From assembly GCA_009919445.1 (NCBI GenBank), contig RGBY01000136.1:1-6999 (forward strand): DNA of 6,999 bases. The letters are read 5' to 3'. The notes under the pieces were generated by a model, which did no database searches, had not been told where the DNA came from, and saw only the letters and a program-made list of their open reading frames with translations. Of this stretch, positions 1 through 6,229 are shown piece after piece. The DNA comes from Planctomycetia bacterium (GTDB taxonomy: Bacteria > Planctomycetota > Planctomycetia > Pirellulales > UBA1268). A program made the position numbers and the translations under genes. Numbering within the stretch: the first letter of the stretch is position 1; the number at the start of each line of letters is the position of its first letter.

Positions 1-162
1 GGCAGCTTCAAGGTGCCGCAAGAGCAGTGGAAGGAAGGCATCTTCAGCGGCACTCACGGCTCGTTCTGGGACGCAGAGGGGAATCTCTACGTGCAGGACT
101 GGAACGTTTCGGGCCGGATCATGAAGCTGGTGCGGGTTCAGTTGGCTGGGAACGCTAACTGA
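1..162 (+). CDS. C-terminal end of a six-bladed beta-propeller / NHL-repeat-like protein (5' truncated)
   Basis: This reading frame is open from the first base and ends at TGA 160-162, giving the last 53 residues of a longer protein. The segment GTHGSFWDAEGNLYVQDW is a typical closing blade of NHL/TolB-like six-bladed propellers, where a small-polar-aromatic turn is followed by D-x-x-G-N-L-Y-V and a strand. The final strand, RIMKLVRV, would close the propeller. Such proteins are often exported and act in binding or as lyases of the peptidylglycine alpha-amidating lyase type, but no catalytic residue can be judged from this fragment. It points toward the minus-strand 217-aa gene, and 354 bases without a gene separate their 3' ends. 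The propeller assignment is reasonably firm; the specific function is unknown. Confidence 0.75.
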   Translation, partial: GSFKVPQEQWKEGIFSGTHGSFWDAEGNLYVQDWNVSGRIMKLVRVQLAGNAN

Positions 163-516
163 TCTAGAAACCGCGTGGTGAGTCATTTTTTGGCAGGCAC
201 GACTTCGGGCGAGGGAGGGGTGCAGTACTTTGCTCCCACCCGTTGACTGGGCGTGGAACGATGCGGCGAGCCTTGTCGAGGCAGAACGATACAGCTATTT
301 CCACCACCTCTATAAAGAAGATGAGGCAACGGGTTCAACAAGTGTCTAGGAAGAGGTCAGTGGGTTGGGCCATGGTTTCCCATGGTGCGTTCCGCTTCCT
401 TTCCCCGGTTCACTGCAATATGGTGCTGCGGCAACAATGTTTGGCAGACTCATTGCTGCCGACCACGCCGGCTCCAGGTGCTCCCGCAGACGAAGAGACC
501 AAACTCGTGTCACGTG
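163..516. other. Gene-free stretch between two convergent genes
   Basis: This is the space between the 3' ends of the plus-strand propeller gene and the minus-strand 217-aa gene. I see no coding frame with a ribosome binding site. The only structure is a short inverted repeat made of two CCATGG palindromes separated by TTTC (370-385) and a weak interrupted hairpin at 501-523 that overlaps the stop codon of the minus-strand gene. Neither is followed by a T-run, so neither is called as a terminator. Confidence 0.5.
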
Positions 517-1170
517 TTAGTTTGACGACGGAGTTTCCGGTGGCTTTCGCTGCTGATTGATTCGCAGAAGTTTCTCCAGCCGATTGATGCCACCGGGTTT
601 GCGAGCGAGCGCTTCCAGACGAGCGGCAGAATCTGCTAGAGGTGACGCATCAGGTGTTTCCGGAGCATTCGTCGATTTCTTGGGGTCGTCGCTCGTGCTG
701 GCGGTCGTTTCATCGGCTGCATTTGGGGGCTCTGACAACCCCTCATCGGATATGGTTGCCGACTTAAGGACGGACAGAAATTCAGTCATTGCATTCAGCG
801 AGCGGATGACATGTTCGGCCGGAATGGTGTTAGCGGACCCGAGGCAATCAACTCTCAAACGTATTTCACCATCACGAGGATCTTGCTGAACCCGAACCAG
901 AGGCACTTTGAAAGCAGTTTGAACGCAGGCTTCCATTAGTTTCTCTGGTTCTACCGAGTTGCCGGCATTCAAGGCCCAGCAACATTCAACCACCAGACCA
1001 TCGCCGTCTGCGGTGGGGCTGATCAGAGCCATGGAGCCGTCGGTCACAACGGGACATCCTTCTTTTACCGCACCGGGAAGCCGCACAATCAGCGTGTTGC
1101 TGCTGATCGGCTTAGCGAGATGGCCGTGGCCAAGAAGTGACTTTTCCAAATTGTTTAGTGAAGAGTTCAT
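517..1170 (-). CDS. Hypothetical 217-aa soluble protein: alpha/beta domain, acidic disordered linker, C-terminal helix
   Basis: I do not recognise a named family. The ATG at 1170 is chosen because GGAG lies nine bases upstream; the frame can be extended to a GTG at 1212, but nothing like a Shine-Dalgarno precedes it. Residues about 38-137 read as strand (PVVTDGSMALIS), strand (LVVECCWAL), helix (PEKLMEACVQTAF), strand (LVRVQQ), strand (GEIRLRVDCLG) and helix (PAEHVIRSLNAMTEFLSVL). That order is like type III secretion chaperone/YbjN-type folds. This is inferred from pattern only. Residues about 140-180 are rich in S, T, P, D and E and look disordered. The end (RLEALARKPGGINRLEKLLRINQQRK) looks like a basic amphipathic helix that could bind a partner. 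There is no signal peptide or membrane segment, so it is probably cytoplasmic. Confidence 0.75.
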   Translation of the reverse strand: MNSSLNNLEKSLLGHGHLAKPISSNTLIVRLPGAVKEGCPVVTDGSMALISPTADGDGLVVECCWALNAGNSVEPEKLMEACVQTAFKVPLVRVQQDPRDGEIRLRVDCLGSANTIPAEHVIRSLNAMTEFLSVLKSATISDEGLSEPPNAADETTASTSDDPKKSTNAPETPDASPLADSAARLEALARKPGGINRLEKLLRINQQRKPPETPSSN

Positions 1171-1179
1171 TCGTGAGTT

Positions 1180-1183
1180 CTCC
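1180..1183 (-). promoter_or_regulatory. Ribosome binding site (GGAG) deciding the start of the 217-aa gene
   Basis: On the minus strand GGAG is followed by nine bases and then ATG at 1170-1168. The alternative upstream GTG start has no purine-rich stretch in front of it, so this site fixes the shorter 217-residue form. Confidence 0.6.
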
Positions 1184-1306
1184 GGTCGAGTGGCGGGGCT
1201 TTCAAAGAACACTACGCTGTCAGGGGCTAGATGATTCCACAGCCGGAGAATTTTTCTGGTACAGACTATGGTGAGGGCCTATTGCCGTGGGCAGAGGGCG
1301 ACCAGC

Positions 1307-1339
1307 AACTCCCGAAAACCTGCCGTGTTTTCAGGAGTT
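1307..1339 (-). terminator. Strong hairpin, candidate transcript end for the minus-strand small genes
   Basis: The arms AACTCC-C-GAAAAC (1307-1319) and GTTTTC-A-GGAGTT (1327-1339) pair around a 7-nt loop. Read on the plus strand there is one C/A mismatch at 1313/1333. On the minus-strand RNA that position becomes a G-U wobble, giving an uninterrupted 13-bp stem, so the structure fits minus-strand transcription. It begins about 70 bases past the stop at 1410 and precedes the 217-aa gene. No U-run follows, so this is not a classical intrinsic terminator. It could also be an RNA processing site or 3' stabiliser. Confidence 0.45.
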
Positions 1340-1409
1340 TGGCAAAAGGACTCTCCGTAACTCACAGACACAGGCCGGGATGATCAAGTGCCGAATCGAG
1401 ACAATTCAA

Positions 1410-1655
1410 TCACCGAGAGGTGCTGCACAACGGGCATTGAGTCATCGCACCTGACACTGGCCCCCGATACAGAAACTGCCGATGACCTAAGGCAACACGG
1501 TCGAGAATCGCAGTGGTTTCGCGATCAGGCACAATGACCTGCAGTTGGACATCGTGATTCTCTTGTTGCAGGTCATTTGGAAAGAGAGGCATCGCCACCC
1601 CAAGGGTGACCACTGGAAAAAAAGTCTGTCCGAAAAGACCGTGGGAAATTGGCAT
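1410..1655 (-). CDS. Possible 81-aa protein coupled to the 84-aa gene (weak)
   Basis: The family is not recognised. The ATG at 1655 lies 11 bases past the stop of the 84-aa gene, and the purine-rich stretch GAGGTGG (1668-1662) that overlaps that stop sits at good ribosome-binding distance, which favours translational coupling. The product begins with a moderately hydrophobic segment (GLFGQTFFPVVTLGVAMPLF) that could be a signal or a single membrane segment. A polar middle follows, and the end contains a CPLC pair. An in-frame TTG at 1670 would add five residues but has no better start signal. Composition is not strongly protein-like, so this may be a chance frame; the start signal and spacing are the main support. 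Confidence 0.35.
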   Translation of the reverse strand: MPISHGLFGQTFFPVVTLGVAMPLFPNDLQQENHDVQLQVIVPDRETTAILDRVALGHRQFLYRGPVSGAMTQCPLCSTSR

Positions 1656-1661
1656 GAAGCA

Positions 1662-1668
1662 CCACCTC
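1662..1668 (-). promoter_or_regulatory. Ribosome binding site overlapping the stop codon of the 84-aa gene
   Basis: GAGGTGG on the minus strand overlaps the TGA of the upstream 84-aa gene and lies six bases before ATG 1655-1653. This layout is typical of coupled translation and is the best argument that the 81-aa frame is used. Confidence 0.4.
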
Positions 1669-1921
1669 AATCAACCCGTTTGACACTGAGGATAGCTACC
1701 TCGGACCCATATTGAGCCCGGAGTAATTTCTTGGCATGTCCAGCATCCCGAGCCTGCACTTGTACCTTGCTCACAGTGCCAGCAATGCGAATCCGGGCTT
1801 CGTAGGTATGAGAGATGGCCCGTAAACCCGTCATAACTATTTCATGCCCAGACGGGCTTTCACAAACCGGGTGGGCTGTGGCTGGAAAAACTCCGAGTGC
1901 AAGAACAAGCGACCACCACAT
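1667..1921 (-). CDS. Hypothetical 84-aa small protein with signal-like N-terminus and C-terminal copy of a beta-beta-alpha-beta-like domain
   Basis: The ATG at 1921 has AAGGA seven bases upstream. Residues 1-17 (MWWSLVLALGVFPATAH) are hydrophobic with an A-T-A cleavage-type end, suggesting export. The n-region lacks a positive charge, so the signal is not certain. Residues 40-83 (Y40 to V83) match the 47-aa protein encoded at 2597-2740 over 44 positions with no gap and 23 identities; the shared core includes IR, AGxAKxL, AQYG and LSVxR. The pattern suggests two strands, a helix (AGHAKKLLRAQYG) and a strand (VAILSVKRV). Small standalone proteins of this pattern occur in several bacteria as uncharacterised ORFs; this is recall, not a search result. 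It lies between the 111-aa and 81-aa frames on the same strand, and an operon is likely. Function unknown. Confidence 0.75.
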   Translation of the reverse strand: MWWSLVLALGVFPATAHPVCESPSGHEIVMTGLRAISHTYEARIRIAGTVSKVQVQARDAGHAKKLLRAQYGSEVAILSVKRVD

Positions 1922-2009
1922 GATGTGTTCCTTTCTGGGCGACAGACACTACTGATCGTTCGACAGGAGACAATCGAAAATGCTGGGGGACTCACGTGAA
2001 CAACTTTGG

Positions 2010-2345
2010 TCAAGGATTATCCGTCTGTCCCAATGGCTGCAAGCGAGTCGTGACAACTGCTAATACGGCGGTGAGCGGAACGTGAACCTGTTGCAGGCCC
2101 GTGATGTCTTCCAACACAATGAAGTTACTACCGACCTCGATGACCGTGTGACTCAACTCAAGGGGTTTATCCATTTTGAGGACATCGATCCGCCAGCGGC
2201 CAGCCAACTGTTCGAGCCGCACCGCCTGGCCGGGGCGAAGTTCGGCAAACACTCCACGGGAAGGCGGTGGAGCAAAGCCTGCCAGCCCGACAGCAAGGCA
2301 GCTGAGTAGGACCGCAAAAAAACTTAGACATCGCGTGTTTTTCAT
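2010..2345 (-). CDS. Hypothetical 111-aa exported protein, beta-rich mature part
   Basis: The ATG at 2345 is chosen because a near-ideal GGAGG sits six bases upstream; a longer frame begins at 2402 but would bury the signal peptide. Residues 1-25 form a classical signal peptide: a basic start (MKNTR), then a long hydrophobic core ending in AGFA, with cleavage likely before PPP. A Cys at position 16 within LLSC resembles a lipobox, but hydrophobic residues continue after it, so signal peptidase I is more likely. The mature part has strand-rich stretches (QAVRLEQLAGRWRIDVL, HTVIEVGSNFIVLED, QQVHVPLTAVLAVVTTR) reminiscent of a small barrel of SH3 or Sm type; this is inference. The 84-aa gene starts 88 bases downstream and is probably co-transcribed. 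I do not recognise the family. Confidence 0.75.
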   Translation of the reverse strand: MKNTRCLSFFAVLLSCLAVGLAGFAPPPSRGVFAELRPGQAVRLEQLAGRWRIDVLKMDKPLELSHTVIEVGSNFIVLEDITGLQQVHVPLTAVLAVVTTRLQPLGQTDNP

Positions 2346-2596
2346 AGATATCCTCCGAATCTCATCGAGCGGGTTGGGTGTTGCGCATCTATTTTCGCAC
2401 ACAATCTCCTACGAGCAGCTTCGAGAGAAATTTCCAGAGCGTCATCTGAGCGGCAGAAAGGATATCCAGAAAAACTTTCCTCGCTCGAAGCGCGGCCGGC
2501 CAATCGACGTAGAGGTGGGTGTGCGAGTTGTTTGACTTCTGCGGTTGCCTCTGGCGGCACCCGCGCAGCCCGCTGTTACCACCAGGAACTTCTCTC
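2346..2596. promoter_or_regulatory. Divergent intergenic region expected to hold promoters for both directions
   Basis: This region lies between the divergent starts of the 111-aa gene (minus) and the 47-aa gene (plus), so promoters for both directions are expected here. I see no convincing -35/-10 pair. A TTGACT is present near 2525-2535 on the plus strand but lacks a matching -10. Frames crossing the region lack start signals. The regulatory role is inferred from gene layout only. Confidence 0.3.
2352..2356 (-). promoter_or_regulatory. Strong ribosome binding site (GGAGG) of the 111-aa gene
   Basis: GGAGG on the minus strand, then ATATCT, then ATG at 2345-2343. This places the start at the signal peptide and excludes the longer frame. 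Confidence 0.7.
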
Positions 2597-2740
2597 ATGA
2601 CTGCCTATCGAGTCAAAATTCGGTTCAACGGATCGATTTCCTATGTCACCGTCAACGCTAATTCGGCTGGGATTGCAAAACAGCTTGTCCAGGCCCAGTA
2701 CGGGCCGGCAGTCGCCGTCTTGTCGGTCCAGCGGATGTGA
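2597..2740 (+). CDS. Small 47-aa protein, bare paralogue of the C-terminal domain of the 84-aa protein
   Basis: The start at ATG 2597 is supported by AGGA nine bases upstream; extension to an earlier GTG (2519) would add an unrelated Cys/Pro-rich stretch. Residues 4-47 align without gaps to residues 40-83 of the 84-aa minus-strand protein, with 23 of 44 identical and both ending just after LSVxR. The likely layout is strand (YRVKIRF), turn (NGS), strand (SYVTVNA), helix (SAGIAKQLVQAQYG) and strand (VAVLSVQRM). It has no signal peptide, so it should be cytoplasmic, in contrast to its paralogue. It ends 56 bases before recC on the same strand and may be co-transcribed with it, but nothing ties it to DNA repair. 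Function unknown. Confidence 0.75.
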   Translation: MTAYRVKIRFNGSISYVTVNANSAGIAKQLVQAQYGPAVAVLSVQRM

Positions 2741-2796
2741 CCGCACCGTGAGCGGGCATCTCAAACCACCCCACCTCTTTCCGGACTGAAAATCAA

Positions 2797-5400
2797 ATGC
2801 CACTCTCAATCAGCTACGTTCGTTCGCTTGACGAAGTGATCGATGCGGCTGCCATTTTTCTCTCACGAGAAGGTGATCTTTTCGTGCCCCAGCGAATTGT
2901 GGTGCCAACGGCCGGGGCGAAGGCCTGGCTGGTGGCGGAACTGGCGAAGCGACTGGGTGCAAAGAAGGCCAACGGATCATCCGGTGGCGATGGCATTGTC
3001 GCCAATGTGGTGTTTTCCTATCCCGGCACTATTTCAGCACTGATCTCGGCCGACACCCGTCCCCCGGACGACCCTTGGGAGGTTGAGCGACTGGCATTCA
3101 CAATTTTAGATGTGCTGGCAAAGGAGGATGCCGGCAAACAGGCCTTGAGGCAAATTGTCCAACGGGCCGGGGGGCCACTTCTGGCGGCCCGCCGAATTGC
3201 TGATCGGTTTGACCATTATCACTTCCGGCGGTCCGGCATGATTCTCGAATGGGAGACGGGCAAACCGAACCTGAGTCCTGAAGCTAACGCTGCGGGCAGT
3301 CGGGTGGAACGGCCGCTCAGCCAGCGGGACCGCTGGCAGTTCGATCTCTGGCGAGAGGTTCGGCAGGTGATTGCCGAACCGAGCCCGCCGGCCCGGGAAC
3401 GAACGGCTGAGGGCCCGGCGCCGGAGGCAGTGCTGGTCGCCGGCCTGCAGGGACTCTCGCTGCATCAGATCGCTTTGCTTGAACGACTTGCCGAAATGCC
3501 CACGACGGCTGGCCAAGGTTGCGACGTCGAAGTGCTGCTGGTGCACCCGTCGTCACGGCTTCGCCAAGTCTGGGTGGAGCAGTCTCCGCCGGTATCCAAA
3601 GACCTCGCACCTGCCCGTGGTGAGCCGCAGTTGAGTAACACAGCTGACCCGCTCGTCGAACCCTGGCTGCGTGGGACTCGAGAATCGCAGTGGCTGCTGG
3701 CTTCACAGGGACTGAGCGTTTCACACCGTGATTCTGCTCCAAGCCCCGCCGCCACGGCCAAGACCACGCTGCTGGCCCAGATGCAAAAGACCGTTGCTAG
3801 CGGTGAACAGCCACAGACTGATGCTGGTCACCAGAACTTCAGTAACGCTGATCAGTCGGTACGAATTCATCGGTGTCACGATCTCAGCCGGCAGGCTGAG
3901 GTACTCCATGAGGCGATCCTGCATGCGTTCCGGGAACTGCCCGAGCTCGCTCCCCACGAGGTCGTGATTCTCAGCCCCCAGATTGCCAAGCTTGCCCCGC
4001 ACCTCGAGGCGGTATTCAACCGGGAGGTCACCGGTGCTGAGCAAGCGGGCCAAAACGCCCAGTTGCAGCTGCCGCTGCTGGTGGCTGACCGGGGCATCCG
4101 AGAGGTCAGTCCGGGGGCTGAGCTGCTGGCTGCGATCATCGAATTGGCTGGCTCCCGCTGTTCGGTCGATGCAATGCTGACAGTGGCCACCCATCCGCTG
4201 GTGCAGGCCCACTATGGTTGTGATGAGGGCACCATCGACAGCTGGCAGCAGTGCATCGAGCGAACAAAGATCCGCTGGGGCTTCGACGCCGCCCGCCGCC
4301 GCCGCGGCGGGCTCGACTGCGACAATCTGCCGGCGCACACCTGGCGGCTGGGCCTCGAGCGAATGCTGCTCGGTGCCGTCATGCCCGACGGCGATCCCGA
4401 GCCGGTCCTCGGAGACGTCGTGCCGCTGCGGAGCGTGGCGACAGCCGACATTCAATCACTGGCTCCGCTGATCACGATTGTTGGAGTCCTCGACGAACTC
4501 GACAGCGAGTCGGCCAAGAGCCGGCCGGTCGGGGAATGGTGTGACCTGCTTGAACGGACTCTCGGGCGACTTGCGGGTGAGACAAGTGACGATCTCGCCA
4601 CCCCGCTGCTGGAACTTGACAGCCTCCGCCAGGCGGCAGCCACCGCTCGGGGCTCCGCTCCGGCCGACGTGCCGGTGCCCTGGCACGACCTGAAGACGAT
4701 GCTGGCAGCCCGGCTGGCTGCCCCGGTGGGCCAGCAGCCGCTTCGAACCGGCGTGATCACGGCGACGTCGCTGATTCCGCTGCGGGGGGTGCCGTTTCGG
4801 GTGGTCTGCCTTGCCGGCTACGACGACGATGCCGTCGCCCCGCAGGAACGGGACAGCGAAGACCTGGCCGAACGGCAGCAGCTGCTCGGTGATCCCGACC
4901 GGGGCCTCGAGGTCCGCCGCCAGCTGCTCGACTGCCTGCTGGCGGCGGAAGACCGACTGATCATCACCTGCACCGGCATGAGCGTGAAGAACAACGAGGT
5001 GCTGCCGCTGGCTACCCCGTTGGCCGAGTTCACCGACTTCGCCGCCCGGCATGGCGTGCCGCCGTTGCAACAAAACGGAAAAACCTTCAGCGGCATTGAG
5101 GTCATTCACCCCCGCCACGCCTGCAGCCGCAAGAATTTCATCGCTGGTGCCGACGGCGTCCTCGGCACCGAAGAGCCCTTCAGCCATGATGCCGCCGCCC
5201 TGGCAACGGCTCATTCGCTGGGCCAGCCAGCGGCCCCTGCCGTCGTGGCGATTGTCGATGAGGCCCAGGACACCGACCAGCAGCACGAGGTGATTCAGCT
5301 CGACTGGCTGGCCGAGTTCATGAACGACCCGCTCTGGCCCTACGTCCGCAAAACCCTCGGCATCAATACCTGGCGGGATGACGACGAACCTGCAGGATGA
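2797..5400 (+). CDS. recC: RecC, exodeoxyribonuclease V gamma subunit, N-terminal about three quarters (frameshifted)
   Basis: RecC is the non-catalytic RecBCD subunit that holds RecB and RecD, splits the DNA strands and reads Chi during double-strand-break resection. Family landmarks appear in the same order as in E. coli RecC. IVVPTAGAKAWL (34-45) corresponds to ILVQSTGMAQWL, a decayed Walker A. ADRFDHY (135-141) is followed by WETG. IHRCHDLSRQAEVLH, then ELAPHEVVIL, leads to IRWGFD (492-497). HTWRLGLERMLLG starts at 514. SLIPLRGVPFRVVCLAGYDDD starts at about 658. The frame stops at TGA 5398-5400, just inside the C-terminal nuclease-like domain, and the rest follows one frame over. Residues 818-827 are an out-of-place copy of RecB motif II (AIVDEAQDTD). 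No good Shine-Dalgarno precedes ATG 2797, but the N-terminus matches the family. Confidence 0.93.
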   Translation: MPLSISYVRSLDEVIDAAAIFLSREGDLFVPQRIVVPTAGAKAWLVAELAKRLGAKKANGSSGGDGIVANVVFSYPGTISALISADTRPPDDPWEVERLAFTILDVLAKEDAGKQALRQIVQRAGGPLLAARRIADRFDHYHFRRSGMILEWETGKPNLSPEANAAGSRVERPLSQRDRWQFDLWREVRQVIAEPSPPARERTAEGPAPEAVLVAGLQGLSLHQIALLERLAEMPTTAGQGCDVEVLLVHPSSRLRQVWVEQSPPVSKDLAPARGEPQLSNTADPLVEPWLRGTRESQWLLASQGLSVSHRDSAPSPAATAKTTLLAQMQKTVASGEQPQTDAGHQNFSNADQSVRIHRCHDLSRQAEVLHEAILHAFRELPELAPHEVVILSPQIAKLAPHLEAVFNREVTGAEQAGQNAQLQLPLLVADRGIREVSPGAELLAAIIELAGSRCSVDAMLTVATHPLVQAHYGCDEGTIDSWQQCIERTKIRWGFDAARRRRGGLDCDNLPAHTWRLGLERMLLGAVMPDGDPEPVLGDVVPLRSVATADIQSLAPLITIVGVLDELDSESAKSRPVGEWCDLLERTLGRLAGETSDDLATPLLELDSLRQAAATARGSAPADVPVPWHDLKTMLAARLAAPVGQQPLRTGVITATSLIPLRGVPFRVVCLAGYDDDAVAPQERDSEDLAERQQLLGDPDRGLEVRRQLLDCLLAAEDRLIITCTGMSVKNNEVLPLATPLAEFTDFAARHGVPPLQQNGKTFSGIEVIHPRHACSRKNFIAGADGVLGTEEPFSHDAAALATAHSLGQPAAPAVVAIVDEAQDTDQQHEVIQLDWLAEFMNDPLWPYVRKTLGINTWRDDDEPAG
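4291..4312 (+). repeat. GC-only inverted repeat inside recC
   Basis: A perfect 9-bp stem (GCCCGCCGC with GCGGCGGGC) closes a 4-nt loop within the codons for the ARRRRGGL segment just before HTWRLG. It is probably a by-product of arginine- and glycine-rich codons, but it is a very stable structure in a coding region. Confidence 0.7.
5248..5278 (+). repeat. 31-nt perfect direct repeat, copy in recC
   Basis: These bases are identical to 6969-6999 in recB and sit in the same codon phase, encoding AIVDEAQDTD in both genes. One base upstream of the repeat the two copies differ. The next codon here is CAG. Confidence 0.9.
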
Positions 5401-6229
5401 CTACCTCGAGCGACTGATCGAGACTGGCAATCAGCAAGCGTTCACCGCGAGCTGGCAGCAGGCAGTCCGAGCCAACGGCGAGGTGCCTGTCCTCGGCTAT
5501 GGCGATGCCGCCATTCGGGAAATCACCGAGTTTTCTGCCGAGCTGTTGCAACTGGCCATTGCGGAACAGGTGCCGCTCAACCAGCGGCACCCGAAGGATG
5601 TCACCCTGTCACTCGGCGGTATCACCGTCGCCGGAACGATTGAGCGGTGTTACCCGGACGCCGAGAATGTCGACACTATCGTCCTCGTGCGACCGGATGC
5701 CAAAAAGTCCGGCTCGCGGGAATTTCTCCGGACTAAGATGCTGGCCGTCGTGCAGCTGCTGGCGGCACGGGCGAGTGGCTGCGACGTTGCGGAGGCGATC
5801 GTGCTGAATCAGCACGAAAAATGGTACCCAGGGGCAGTAAAGACGCTGGAGAGGGGCGTCGTGCCGCAAGAGGCTGCGCAGAAACGAACGATCATACTGG
5901 ACGACTGGATCGATCAAGCACAAGCCCGAGCCCTGCTCACTGAGCTCTGCCACCTCTATCAACGGGCCGCCGTGACACCCTTCGGAACCTTCGGCAAGAC
6001 AAGCCAGCTGCTGACAAAAGACCGGGCCGACGCCGAGGCCAAGTTCAACGCATTCCCGTCAGGCGAAGACTTTACAAGAAGCCTTGAATTAGTCGTCTAT
6101 GGAAGCGCTCCGGAGTTCCCCGACATATTTCCCGACGATGCGACGGTCAATGCGTTTTACACACGCTTTCATGGGCTCACCACCATCAACAGAAATTACA
6201 GGTACATTCCTGATGCCCCTCGATCTTGA
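5378..6229 (+). CDS. recC: RecC C-terminal domain in the +1 frame (3' part of the split recC)
   Basis: From about residue 7 this frame continues RecC exactly where the upstream frame stops. The segment GEVPVLGYGDAAIREI corresponds to E. coli GDLPYGAFGEIFWETQ. SLGGITVAGTIE corresponds to ACNGVQITGWLP. The end, with ADAEAKFNAFPSGEDFTRS and a run of aromatics, matches the E. coli tail. Together the two parts give about 1,140 residues, the usual RecC size. The C-terminal domain of RecC has a nuclease-like fold without activity and contacts RecB and RecD. The ATG at 5378 is the first start in this frame and overlaps the upstream frame by 23 bases. Its first six codons are antiframe sequence and it has no proper ribosome binding site, so I read it as a frameshifted fragment, not a separately started gene. 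recB begins inside its last codons. Confidence 0.85.
   Translation: MTTNLQDDYLERLIETGNQQAFTASWQQAVRANGEVPVLGYGDAAIREITEFSAELLQLAIAEQVPLNQRHPKDVTLSLGGITVAGTIERCYPDAENVDTIVLVRPDAKKSGSREFLRTKMLAVVQLLAARASGCDVAEAIVLNQHEKWYPGAVKTLERGVVPQEAAQKRTIILDDWIDQAQARALLTELCHLYQRAAVTPFGTFGKTSQLLTKDRADAEAKFNAFPSGEDFTRSLELVVYGSAPEFPDIFPDDATVNAFYTRFHGLTTINRNYRYIPDAPRS

Noticed and set aside
370..385. CCATGG-TTTC-CCATGG inverted repeat
   Set aside because: It is short, more than 200 bases from the nearest upstream stop codon, and has no T-run, so it is not supported as a terminator or operator.
501..523. Interrupted hairpin AAACT...AGTTT over the stop codon of the 217-aa gene
   Set aside because: The stem has a four-base bulge and a very tight loop, and no U-run follows on the minus strand.
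243..560. Plus-strand 105-codon frame starting with TTG
   Set aside because: There is no ribosome binding site, the product is low in protein-like patterning, and it runs into the 3' end of the better supported 217-aa minus-strand gene.
1171..1212. GTG start adding 14 residues to the 217-aa protein
   Set aside because: No Shine-Dalgarno precedes it, while GGAG at 1180-1183 serves the ATG at 1170.
2176..2535. Plus-strand 119-codon frame across the divergent region
   Set aside because: It is antisense to the 111-aa exported protein, which has a strong ribosome binding site and a clear signal peptide.
3721..4455. Long minus-strand open frame (244 codons) inside recC
   Set aside because: It is antisense to clear RecC landmarks in a GC-rich gene, with no start signal and no recognisable domain.
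5248..5278. Reading the DEAQDTD in RecC as a working Walker B of an active helicase
   Set aside because: No Walker A (GxGKT) exists in this RecC and the position is far from the helicase-like fold, so an ATPase is not supported.
4456..5286. Long minus-strand open frame (276 codons) inside recC
   Set aside because: Same reason: it shadows the conserved RecC sequence and its product is repetitive in R, G and Q.
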